64,000 nucleotides of DNA from Aquilaria yunnanensis (taxonomy: Eukaryota; Streptophyta; Magnoliopsida; Malvales; Thymelaeaceae). This document shows positions 37,464 through 47,479 of this stretch, in pieces. The translations under genes and the position numbers were made by a program. The stretch spans positions 15,936,501 through 16,000,500 of the forward strand of contig CM077599.1 of the NCBI GenBank assembly GCA_039654915.1, in the 5' to 3' direction. A model generated the notes under the pieces. It had not been told where the DNA came from. It did no database searches and was given only the letters and a program-made list of their open reading frames with translations. How positions within the stretch are numbered: position 1 is the stretch's first letter; every line of letters begins with the position of its first letter.

Positions 37464-38901
37464 TGTATGAGATGTCTAATTTTATATATAGATAAAATAT
37501 CCAATTATATCTACATAATTTCTAGCTTTATATAAAGTACAGGAAACATGTAGAGCGCCACAATCAAATATTTGGACACCACAATTATGTAGATTGTACA
37601 TTTCCTTATTAGATTTAAATACTTAATTTATCACATTAGACATTCAACCATTATGATCAGACACTTTGACATCATATTTAAATACGTAGATGAGACACTT
37701 CCTTACCAGATTTAGATAGCACTTGACCTATTAAACTAGATATGCAATCACCACAATTAGAGACTTCAACACCACAAAAATAGAAAAAGATGAAGTTAGA
37801 CACTTTGTACATAGAATAAAAACCAATAATCTAATGTCCTTTTTTATGTATGATAATATCTAATAATTATATGGAAAAAAAATATTCAATTATATCTACA
37901 TAATGTCAAGTTTTATATAAAATGTATCCAAGTCTATTTACATGTAGACAAGATAAAGCGTGTTAATGATGCATACTTCATTTTTTTTCCCCAAAAACAT
38001 ACGTACAAAATATTTACACGAGGACCAGTTCGTTCATAAAATCTTCTTTTATAACTATAGAAAATTTAAATTTACGTAACTTTGTATATTTTCAGTGTAT
38101 AAAATACATTTTCGAACAGTCTGAAAATACATATGGGATATATAAAATATTTAGAACATATTACAGTTATCCTAATGTTGATACTACTTATATGTTGATA
38201 ACTTCATAACCTTGCTCTTTTATACTTTCTGAATTAACTTCTTAAATTATAATGCTAATTATCTAATAACTGTATTGCAATATATAAATTTAAATTATCT
38301 ACACATTTTTCTTATGGAAAATTAACATTTTAAATTATCAATACTTCCTTTTATAAATGTGGGATGGTCATTTCAGAGCCGAAAAAAGTAGACAAGAATA
38401 CGTTTCAAACGCTATAATGAAAGTCTAACTACTAACAAACATCAAGCAGAACATGTAATTGACCATAATATTATCTTCAAATACATATTTTATGTACAAT
38501 AAAAGTAACATGAAACATGCTATATGAAAAAAACTATTATCTCGCCAATAATCTGGTGACTAATAAAAAAAAAAAGTCAGGTTTAATTATTTGTTGATTT
38601 AAAACAACAACAACAACAATAATAAACAACATCTCCCAAAAAATTGGGTTGGTACATTTTTTCCCCATGCTTGGCATTACTTACTTCTGCACACCCTTTA
38701 CTCATCTGTCTTTTACCTACAACATTGGTAAGAACTGAGACCGTTTTGTGTTTAAGGTGGGAAAGACTTGATAATTTAGACGTTGTATTTAATATAAAAT
38801 TCAAACTATTACTTAAAAATTTTAAATTTGTTGAATAGTAATTATCATATAATTTAAATTGGACAATGTTAAATAAAAGTAACGAGCAGTGTGCTTTTAT
38901 A
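37464..38901. other. AT-rich intergenic DNA with remnants of the decayed repeat
   Basis: Down to about 37810 the phrases GACATTCAACCATTATGATCAGACAC and ACACCACAAAAATAG recur, continuing the block seen at 32080-32300 and 35499-35690. Beyond that the sequence is featureless and AT-rich. No gene is supported. Confidence 0.4.
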
Positions 38902-38911
38902 TCATCTAGAG

Positions 38912-40077
38912 GAGTAAATTCTATATTTAGTTCCCTAACTTTAAGAGTTGTCTTAATATGATTTCTTAACTCTAAAAGTGACTACTAAATTCCCATAACT
39001 CAACTCGAGTGTTCTATTTTAATCCTTATTGTCAGTTCAGGTATTATTTCAAACAAAATTTGCCTATGTAGTACCCAGATTGCCACATAGCATCCTCTTT
39101 CTTAGCAATAAGTATAAGTGACAAGGTTGGAAGAATAATAAGTCTCAAGCTAGAATTAACAAAGATAAATAATTTTAAGGACTTAAAAGGTTTAGCCTCA
39201 GTTCCATCATATCTCTTTCCGCCTCCCTATTTACCCCTACAACCTTCCCTACTGGTAACAGCTTCCAATCACCGACATTCTTGATGGAAAAAGGGTAGTG
39301 GGTGGAGATTCTCTTCTTGGCACACCGGTTCTCGACATCGAGGACATTCAATTCCTTGGATCTTTGGAGCAATCAAAGAGCATCGTGGGCGGAGATTCAC
39401 CATCTGTCATCATTCGCCACCCCACAATTAAAAAACGGTAGCCATGCTTCTAGCAGCCACATCCAGATCTTTGGAGCATAGAGAAGACGATTCATCCTCA
39501 AATCGTGCCTCCAATTAGCCCTTCGATTGACAGTCGATGGGTGACAACGGACGACTCTGACCAAGGCGATGGTGGGTGACAATGATTGCTCTTTGAAAAC
39601 GGGTAATAGATTATTGCTTTTCAAAAAACGGATGACGATGACTACTTTTCCAAACGTCCTTCGATCGGTTCAGCCAATTGAAGTGGATTGAATTTGGGAA
39701 AACCTCTTTCCCCATACAATGGTAGTGATGCTAGCGATAAGGGTGAGAAGATTTTAGGGAAAAGATAAAAAGTTTGGTTAATTTACATTTTCAGTCCATA
39801 TGATTGTGGGTTTGTATCAATTTTAGATTGAATTGATTGTTTTTCCATTATAATCACTTATTTTATCAAGGAATATGCCACATGGCAATGTAAAGTCCTA
39901 ATAAGACATTTAAAACTGTCACTTCAGCATTTCTGTTAAAGTTAAGGCTGAAATTAATGAAAGAATTGCAATTAGAAAACAACATATGAGTTAGGGGGCT
40001 TTAAGAGAATAAAGTTGAGTTAAGATACCACATTAAGACAACCGTTACAGTTAAGGGACTAAATAATGATTTTACTC
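38912..40077. mobile_element. Mutator-like non-autonomous element with foreign-looking interior
   Basis: This 1166-bp element is flanked by an exact 10-bp duplication TCATCTAGAG (38902-38911 and 40078-40087). The inverted ends are GAGTAAATTCTATATTTAGTTC and GAGTAAAATCATTATTTAGTCC, with similarity continuing through GGTTGTCTTAAT and ATCTTAACTC. The centre (about 39180-39720) is less AT-rich than the arms and has frames on the minus strand (39372-39175, 39624-39397) without recognisable domains. It may contain captured genomic sequence. Confidence 0.8.
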
Positions 40078-40087
40078 TCATCTAGAG

Positions 40088-42655
40088 GGTAAAAATGTAC
40101 ATAATATTGAACCTTGGGGTAGAAATATCTTATTCCCATAGTTTTAGTAACGTTCGGTGTTCTTATGACCATCTGGATCTGGAGGGCTGTGGAAATTTCG
40201 TCTCTACCCCACGTGCCTAGTCTGCAAGTCACATACAATACAAGAAGAGATTCCAATGTTCGTCAGTTTCGCATAGTTTCAGTGGGAGCCTGCCAGCTTC
40301 ATAATTAATATTTTGTCATCTACTCTTATCTTTTTTCTTCTACACTGATGATTAAAGGGTTTAATCACTTTTAATTCTTGGTGGCAGTAGCAAATCACAT
40401 TTTAATTATTCTGTGTTTATAATAACTTTTTCCTAAACAAGTTAGGTAAGGTTTGTAATTTTCTTTATCAAACTTATTCTTCTTCTTTTCTGTTTTTTTT
40501 TTAGTTTTATCTTTTTCTTGTAAATTCAATGTTCTCTCCACCAATTTTATATGATAAAAATGAAATTGTTGAAATTAAAAATTAAAAATTAATATTGAAT
40601 AGTTTTCCTAAAATTATAACACTAATCATAGAGGCTAAAACTAAATTGAACCATAGCCCATAAGGGCTTACCATTGACATCTTTTAATAATTTTATGTAT
40701 AATCAAATTTATAATAAATCAACTTTTGAATTTTAAAGAAAACTTATAAACTAAATTAAGAAAAATCTATTTATATAAATTATACCTATAAGTTTAGATT
40801 AGTTGAAAATATCTAATGTTTTTATCTCGTGAAAACTTCTTTATTGATAAATTTCAATGATAGGATAATTTATAAAAACTTATAAACTGAATCAAGAAAA
40901 AATTGTCTGTATAATAGTCATGTTTGAGATATTCTTTGATGATTAGATTAGTTATATTTACAATAAAATAAAAAATTATTGAATAAAAAAATATAACCAC
41001 TTAGACCAATTTAAAAAAAATTACTCATTTTACATTATCAATTGAATACATTCTCATTGCCCTTTATTCAAATGTCACTAATAAACTTTTGATTCTTCTA
41101 ACTATTACGTTCTTTTAGAATTTCAACCAAATCAACAAAGAAATTGACACTATAATGAGTTTTTTCTACCCATATATGAGAATTTCTTCAATTTTAATTT
41201 GGGCATATATCACTCTGCATTTGTTCGTCTTTGTATACAAAAATGGGTTAATGAAATTTTCACAAGCATATAATTTGATCATGTTACATTTTATTAAGAT
41301 ACTTGTTTGTTTAAGAAAATGAGAAATAAAAATAATATAGTCTTTAATCAAATTATCCAATTTTAATAATTTAATTAAAAAAATAACAGTTCACAGGATA
41401 AAAGTATTCAACACTTTAGTAGCTGATTGCAATTTCCTCTTAAAAAAAGGCCTCAATTTCATTAATTTATAGTGTGTCCCGAATGTTTGTTACCATTTGT
41501 TTTTATATATATTGATTATTTATCTAGATTGTTTATTAATTGAGATCCTACATTTTAAAAAGTTTGAAAATTACTTTCAGTAATTTTTTTATAAAATATA
41601 ATTATTATTACTTTTTAATTTTTATTAAAATTAAGTATTTTTATTAATTTTTTTTTAAAAATTGGTATAAAAAATTATTTAATTTCTTAACAAAATTATT
41701 CAAGTGATTGTTAGTTCGATAAAATATTAACTTTTAAATGACATTGATTTTGAATAAAAAAATAACAAAATTAAAATAATAAATTTTTAACGAGCTTTTG
41801 AATTGAAAAAGAACAGTCTGTAGCACCTTTTTTAATATTACTAGACATCAAAATTTCAAACTCTAGTTTAATTTATATATATTTTATTTTTAATAAAATT
41901 ATAGTAGTAATTTTATAGTTAGTTAAAGTTTTAAATATCAATTTCACCAATCTAAATATAAAACAGTTTTTTCCTATTAATTAAGTAGTAAAATGTCGAT
42001 CTTTGTAATAAATGACAGATGGCAATGGAGTCTCCGTAATGAGTCATTTTGAAAATGGAGAAAACAAACACTATTTATTTTTGTTGTTTTATACTGGAAA
42101 TAAATTGGACAACCTTGAATAAAAAACCTTTTCCCTGTACATTATGAATAATTTTATTTTTTATATTTAAATTTTTTTTATCTAGAACTAATGTCACCTT
42201 TGAGCCAATACACTATCAAATTAATAATTACATGAATAATATTTTGTTTTACAAAATTCAAATAATATTTTAAAAAGTACTTTAAGAATATTCTTTAACT
42301 TATTGTAAAGTTTTAATTGGTATGCAAGTTAATTTAAAAATCAATAAGATCAAAAGTAATACTATTTTAAATAACTCAAAAATATTTAACCTATATATAT
42401 TTTGAGAAAAAATATTGAAGTTAAATGTAATTTACAAGGCCTGGTTTAAATTGTATTGAAATGTATTTTGAAATGTATTTATTTAAAAAAATTTGAAAAC
42501 TACAAAAATAAAATTTTAAAAGTTTTTAAATTAATTAATTTTAGAATAAGTTTAATGCCAAGTGAATATGGCCCAAAATTTTGGGGGTTTATAATTAGCC
42601 TTTTCCAAAATTTCAGCCAACACTCATCAGCCCGGCTTTCACTTTTTCTCCCTTT
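40088..42655. other. Very AT-rich intergenic DNA upstream of the bZIP gene
   Basis: Long A/T runs and no supported gene. Open frames at 40059-40256, 41166-41360 and 42456-42665 carry no domain. The last few hundred bases should contain the upstream promoter of the bZIP gene. Confidence 0.4.
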
Positions 42656-42658
42656 TTT

Positions 42659-42667
42659 TCTATAAAT
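42659..42667 (+). promoter_or_regulatory. TATA box of the bZIP gene
   Basis: TCTATAAAT is followed by a pyrimidine-rich stretch (CTACCTTCTCCTCTCTCG) typical of plant transcription start regions. It lies about 290 bp before the first uORF, giving a long leader, as in characterised S1 bZIP genes. Confidence 0.6.
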
Positions 42668-42953
42668 CGTCTACCTTCTCCTCTCTCGTTCCTCTTCTCT
42701 TTCTCCTCCTTAACCACCAGCTAACTTCTCGACTCTCTCTGCTCCTTTGTTGTCTCTTCTGCAAGGAGGAAACTCTGGACGTCTGGTGGTTTTTCTGTTC
42801 GAATTGTTTGATTCCCTTCTTTTCTTGGTGCTTTTTGGGTCTAAATCGCAGATCCCGCAAAGCAACAGCTCTTCAAAATTTCATCTTTGCCATCTGGTTC
42901 ATCTCTTCTTCAGAATATCCAGAAACAAAGGCCTTTCTTTGCTCTGAATATTG

Positions 42954-43010
42954 ATGCCGCTTCTGTTGTTGATGCTGTTGATGTTTGAGATTCATGTCTC
43001 CAGTTCTTAG
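42954..43010 (+). CDS. uORF1 in the bZIP leader, 18 codons, overlapping the SC-uORF
   Basis: An 18-residue leucine-rich peptide frame (MPLLLLMLLMFEIHVSSS) ends at TAG 43008-43010, 17 nt into the next uORF and in a different frame. A short uORF1 overlapping uORF2 is also described in Arabidopsis bZIP11. Ribosomes that translate it would pass the sucrose-control start, so it may tune how often that peptide is made. Its translation is inferred from position only. Confidence 0.6.
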   Translation: MPLLLLMLLMFEIHVSSS

Positions 43011-43119
43011 CGAAATCCTCCGTTCAGGGTTTATGATAAATTCCTCTCTCAGGCGCAGGACCCATCTTGTTCAATCTTTCTCTGTCGTCTTCCTCTACTG
43101 GTTCTATGTTTTTTCATAA
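42994..43119 (+). CDS. Sucrose-control (SC) peptide uORF of a group S1 bZIP mRNA
   Basis: This 41-codon frame in the leader begins MSPVLSEILRSGFMINSS and ends FLYWFYVFS before TAA. It matches the conserved SC peptide found upstream of S1 bZIP genes such as Arabidopsis bZIP11. In that system the nascent peptide stalls the ribosome when sucrose is high and shuts off translation of the main frame. All the conserved parts are here: the SEILRSGF core, the basic SLRRRTHLVQSFSVV segment and the aromatic YWFYVFS end. It stops 184 nt before the bZIP ATG. It is not annotated as a gene of its own but as the regulatory element of 43304-43765. Confidence 0.95.
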   Translation: MSPVLSEILRSGFMINSSLRRRTHLVQSFSVVFLYWFYVFS

Positions 43120-43303
43120 ACAGTTTTCTTCCGTTACTTCTCTGTTGTACTAGTAACTACGTATCTATATAGACCGATAACTTTCTGGAAAATCAGCTCA
43201 AAGTTTTTGATTTTCTTGCTCCTGTTGCCTTCGAGATTAGGTTTTTCTTGTTTGGTTCGGAATTTAAGGTTAGAGTCTAGAATTGTGTGAATATACCTTC
43301 CTC

Positions 43304-43765
43304 ATGGCTTCGTCTAGTGGGTTTTCAAATTCTAGCTCAACTCAGATCCATAACTCATGCTCTGATGAAGACCTGCGACAGCTGATGGACCAAAGGAAAA
43401 GGAAGAGAATGCAATCAAACAGGGAGTCGGCAAGAAGGTCCAGGATGAGGAAGCAGAAGCACCTGGATGATTTGGTGGCCCAAATTGCCCAGCTGAGCAA
43501 AGACAACAACCAAATCCTCACAAGCATCAACCTCACCACCCAGCACCTGTTGAACATCCAGGCGCAGAACTCTGTTCTAAGGGCCCAGATGGTGGAGCTC
43601 AGCCAAAGGCTGGACTCCCTCAATGATATCCTCAGTTTCATCAATTGCACAGGCACTGGCCATGGAGGTTATTCTACGTCTGATCCGGGCTTTGGAGGCA
43701 ATTTTGACAGCTTCGTCAACCCTTTCAATTTGCCTTGTGTTGGTTCAGAAATTTTCCAGTATTAA
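43304..43765 (+). CDS. Group S1 bZIP transcription factor (bZIP11/2/44-like)
   Basis: This is an intronless frame of 153 aa, typical of S1 bZIPs. The basic region spans residues about 31-50 (RKRKRMQSNRESARRSRMRK) with the DNA-contact pattern N39-x7-R47. The zipper follows with heptad positions L57, L64, I71, T78, I85, L92 and L99, a long zipper as expected for this group. The N-terminus is Ser-rich and the C-terminus ends in NPFNLPCVGSEIFQY. S1 factors form heterodimers with group C bZIPs and reprogramme amino-acid and sugar metabolism under low energy, downstream of SnRK1. I start at ATG 43304; upstream in-frame codons to 43283 contain only TTG. Regulation by sucrose through the leader uORF is strongly indicated. 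Which S1 paralogue it is cannot be settled from the sequence alone. Confidence 0.95.
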   Translation: MASSSGFSNSSSTQIHNSCSDEDLRQLMDQRKRKRMQSNRESARRSRMRKQKHLDDLVAQIAQLSKDNNQILTSINLTTQHLLNIQAQNSVLRAQMVELSQRLDSLNDILSFINCTGTGHGGYSTSDPGFGGNFDSFVNPFNLPCVGSEIFQY

Positions 43766-44986
43766 CCATCAGAAAAGGAAGCAGATGGTTGGCAAGAAGC
43801 TGGTTTGTTATTGGTGGAGATTTTCTCAATCAGTGGAGCAGGAAAAAAATGGGCTGTTTTTTAGCCTCTTGCTATTATGAATCATGGTGATGAATGTACA
43901 TGTCATGGTTGTATGAGTCTGTTTAGCCTTTAGCACCTCGGTGATGCGAAATGTGACCCGGAAACGGGCAGCTGGCAGTTGGCCAAGAGAGGTTAATGCG
44001 TAGTAGTAGTTAAGGGAGAATGACCGTTAGGTCCTTGGCCCTTTTCAAATGGTTTCATTTCTTTATTCAAAAAGTAACTTGTGTTGGAAAGGTACTTTAT
44101 AATATCAGATCATGGTGGTCCTTGTTTTGTTGGTTTCCTGTTCACCGCACAAGAATTAAAGCAAGTTGTTAGCTGGAGGTAGGAAGTTCCAATTGCAAAG
44201 CAGCCCTTGTTTCCCCTGTTTTGATGCATTTCTGGTAGAGCAAAAGTGGCCAGCCAGTCAGATTGATGGCAACGCATACTATATTTCGAGGGCTGCGTGA
44301 GTTTGTGCGTGGTGGTAATCTATGTGCTTGTGTTAATGTTGCAACATTATGAGCATTTATATCTTAGCCATATTTGGTATTAACATCAGTGATTAGTTTT
44401 AGCGTTTTGAAAAAATCATTCAATGATAGCTTTTAGCTTTTGGGCTCGGCGTTTTCATCTCAATCATTAAATAAATTATCTAAAACTCTAACACTAATCG
44501 TAAAAGCTATTGCCAAACAAAGCCTAATTACACTTACACCTCAAACCTAGACTCGGGTTTTTAGAATTTTTTCTGGTTTATTTATATCATTGGTCTGTCG
44601 TCCTTCTGTAGTAGAGAACTATAATTTTTCCTTCATGGGTGGAGAAACAATGGTAACTATTGAATTTTGTGGTATTAATTTTAGTTTTTAAATTAAAAAA
44701 GATGTGACTTGGTTATAAGGTAAAATAGGAAAATAAAAAGAAAAAAACAATTAAAATTGTTATTAAAAGGAAAAAAAAACCAATGTTAGTTTTCGATTTC
44801 AGTTTTTAGTGAATAAGACAAACTTCAAACATAGAGACTCTATTTGTTCACACATGTTTCAATCCAAAATCAATGAAAAAAGGCAAGGGATTGTGAAGTC
44901 TTTCATTGAGGAGTACTATTAAGGTTTGGAAAGAGGATAATGATTTGGTTAAGCTAATTTGTGTTAGTTACTATCAATTGAAGCAT
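43766..44986. other. bZIP 3' UTR and intergenic DNA
   Basis: The 3' UTR probably runs a few hundred bases past the stop. No other gene is supported before the hAT derivative. Confidence 0.45.
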
Positions 44987-44995
44987 TAGTTATGT

Positions 44996-46158
44996 TTAAA
45001 GGCGTTTAGTAAGCCGAGCTGACCTGACCCAACCCGGGCCTAGCTATGGTTCAAACCTCAGATTGGGCCAACCTGGGGAAGACATAGGTAAGGTAAGGTG
45101 GTTATGGGCCTGGGGGAAGAGGTGGTTTTAAGTGAGCCCAGTTTGGCCCAGCCGGATTGGAGCATGGGCTAGGGCTTGGCGGTTAGTCTGAGCAGTATAT
45201 TTCAAATTCTTCCAAAAAAGTGAGCAAATTACACCCTATAGCCCTCCAATGGTTTCGACTTACTTTTTGGCCTTAAATTGTCATTTTGTCCACTCCGACA
45301 AACTAATAACAACTAGTTTTTTATGTTGTTTTTGTTAAAAAAAATGTCATCTCCTATAAATAGAGAAACTCATTTCTTACACTTTTTACATCAATATCTA
45401 CAATCTTTCTTTTAAATTTCTTCTTCATCTCTACTATTACTCTTTTATTAATGATATCAAGAAGAAAATAAAAAGCAAGGGTGTGGTGGATTTCTCATCT
45501 CGCACCACTAAAAATGAGTCTTTTTCCCGTAAGAAATATTGTCCGACCAACGAAGACATCCACATCCAAGTAAGAAAATATGAAGGAAGGCCACCTTAGG
45601 CATGATCGGAATTCACATTTCACTTTAAGAAGAATGTGAGATCTAAAATGTGAAGCTTTGCTACAAAATAATAGCGCATATGCGTATACAATCAACCGTT
45701 GTGACCGAAATTGGTTTTAGTTCTGGCAAAATAGAAAAATCAGATAAACGAATGTGGTTGCCATCTGAAGAGGTTTGTTGGTATAGCCTTGATTGGCCTA
45801 GTGCTTTTCTTAGTTCCAACGATGAGACCCTATTTGTTAAGGATTACTAGTATTCTTATCCAATAATTGTTGGAACGTTTAGTCATTTCTTCATGTATTA
45901 TACGTTCTAATTTTTTTAAGTGTCATTTAGTTTTTTTAAGTGTCATTTGGTTTTTTTAATTAATAAAATCTAATCTGGTTGTGATATTTCATTCTTTAAA
46001 AGAAATTGTAATGTAAAAATAATTAAATAAAATTTATTTTTAAAAAATAAAAAGCACAGCCTAGCCCCAGGCCCGGCACGGCTCAGCTTGCTTTTAGGCA
46101 AGTCGTGCTTGGGCCTTACCAACCCAAGCCTAGGCCGGGTCGCCCTATTGAACATCTA
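44996..46158. mobile_element. hAT deletion derivative with BED-finger remnant
   Basis: TAGTTATGT occurs at both flanks (44987-44995 and 46159-46167), consistent with an 8-bp duplication with slight edge ambiguity. Both ends are GC-rich (GAGCTGACCTGACCCAACCCGGGCC at the left, AGCCTAGGCCGGGTCGCC at the right), and the organisation resembles the larger hAT at 32309-35490, including a promoter-like CCTATAAATAGAGAAAC at about 45353. A transposase trace remains near 45640-45690 (KLCYKIIAH, like a BED finger). At 1.16 kb it has lost most of the gene. Confidence 0.65.
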
Positions 46159-46167
46159 TAGTTATGT

Positions 46168-47479
46168 CTTTTATCATGTATTATTCATGTTTAACTATTC
46201 AATCTAATTAAAAGAGCAAATGATAAGTTTAGATATGATTGGTCTGTGTTTATTTGAATTAGAATGCTAGTGATAATCTTTTACCTCGATGCCACAATCT
46301 CTTAGCTACATATGGCTATTTCATGTAAAAAAATAGTGTCTTGTATTCATGACATCTTATTATAGAATAACAATATTTTTGATGTGATATAGTGTTTTGT
46401 TTGTATAGAAATTATGTCTTTGTGTTCTTGATTTTAATAACATATTGTGTTTTCTTATAATGGAGGACAACAACAATATGAAAATGATAGAAAAGAAATT
46501 TGTCCTACACGAGGCAAATATCTGAATTTGTTGACCATGTATAAATGAAAGATGAAATGGAGTGAATGATATGAAAATGAAATGATGTTGGAATAGATTT
46601 TTGTGAGTGTGTGTTTGTAGATATATAATATTTGCTTTTATTTTATTTTTTACTTTATCAAGTTATGCATGCATTGACTAAAAAAGGTTATGATAAAGCT
46701 TAGTAGAGGTGGAACAGATAAAAATAGAGTTGAAGTTGAAGAATAAAGTGTTTGATATGGAAATTGTAAGTTGAATATTTTTTGTTACTTTTTTTATGAT
46801 TTTTTGAATGATGTAGTTAATAATAGTTAATTCATTTTAGATCTATGTGGCTTAAAGATAGAATATGCTGAAAGTAGAACAAATGAAGTATGTAGATGAG
46901 AGTAGTAATCCAAAAAAGAGCCAAAAACCATAGTGTTTGACTATAAAGAATAAGTCATAAACAATCTCCCAGATAGTGAAAGGATTTGGGATAGAAAAAA
47001 ATTGATGCTAACAAAGGAATAGGGTTTGAAAATTTGCCTGAAATGAGTGTAAAAAAAGTGAGAATTGACCTAGTGTTTTGGTTAATGAATTATTTCGACA
47101 TAAGTGGATGCTATATGGTGTACTTCCTGCATTGATATGATGTTCATAATTTTCATTTAACATGTAACTGAAGTTATTGAAGTATGATTTCAGCACAAAG
47201 TTGAATCAAATTTGATGATGTTTTGAATGAATACCTGTGATTTAAAACTAAATAACAACATTTTCTTTATGTTATAGAGTAGCTGGCATATAACTTAGCG
47301 CAATCTAAGACTGTATAAGTAATCATATACAAAATAATTGATGCTATTTTGTAGAAAAATATTTCTAGTACCCTTAAATAGTGATTCACGTATAAATAAA
47401 AGTGATTTCAAGCTAAGGAAAAACAATTTTATATGCTTAGATAAAAAGCATTTTCTCATGACATAATAGCAATCAATTA
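46168..47479. other. AT-rich intergenic DNA
   Basis: No gene or delimited element recognised. Frames at 47008-47196 and 47295-47522 show no domain. Confidence 0.35.

Noticed and set aside
43283..43303. Possible N-terminal extension of the bZIP protein (7 codons)
   Set aside because: The only start in this extension is TTG. The family starts at the MASSS-type ATG at 43304.
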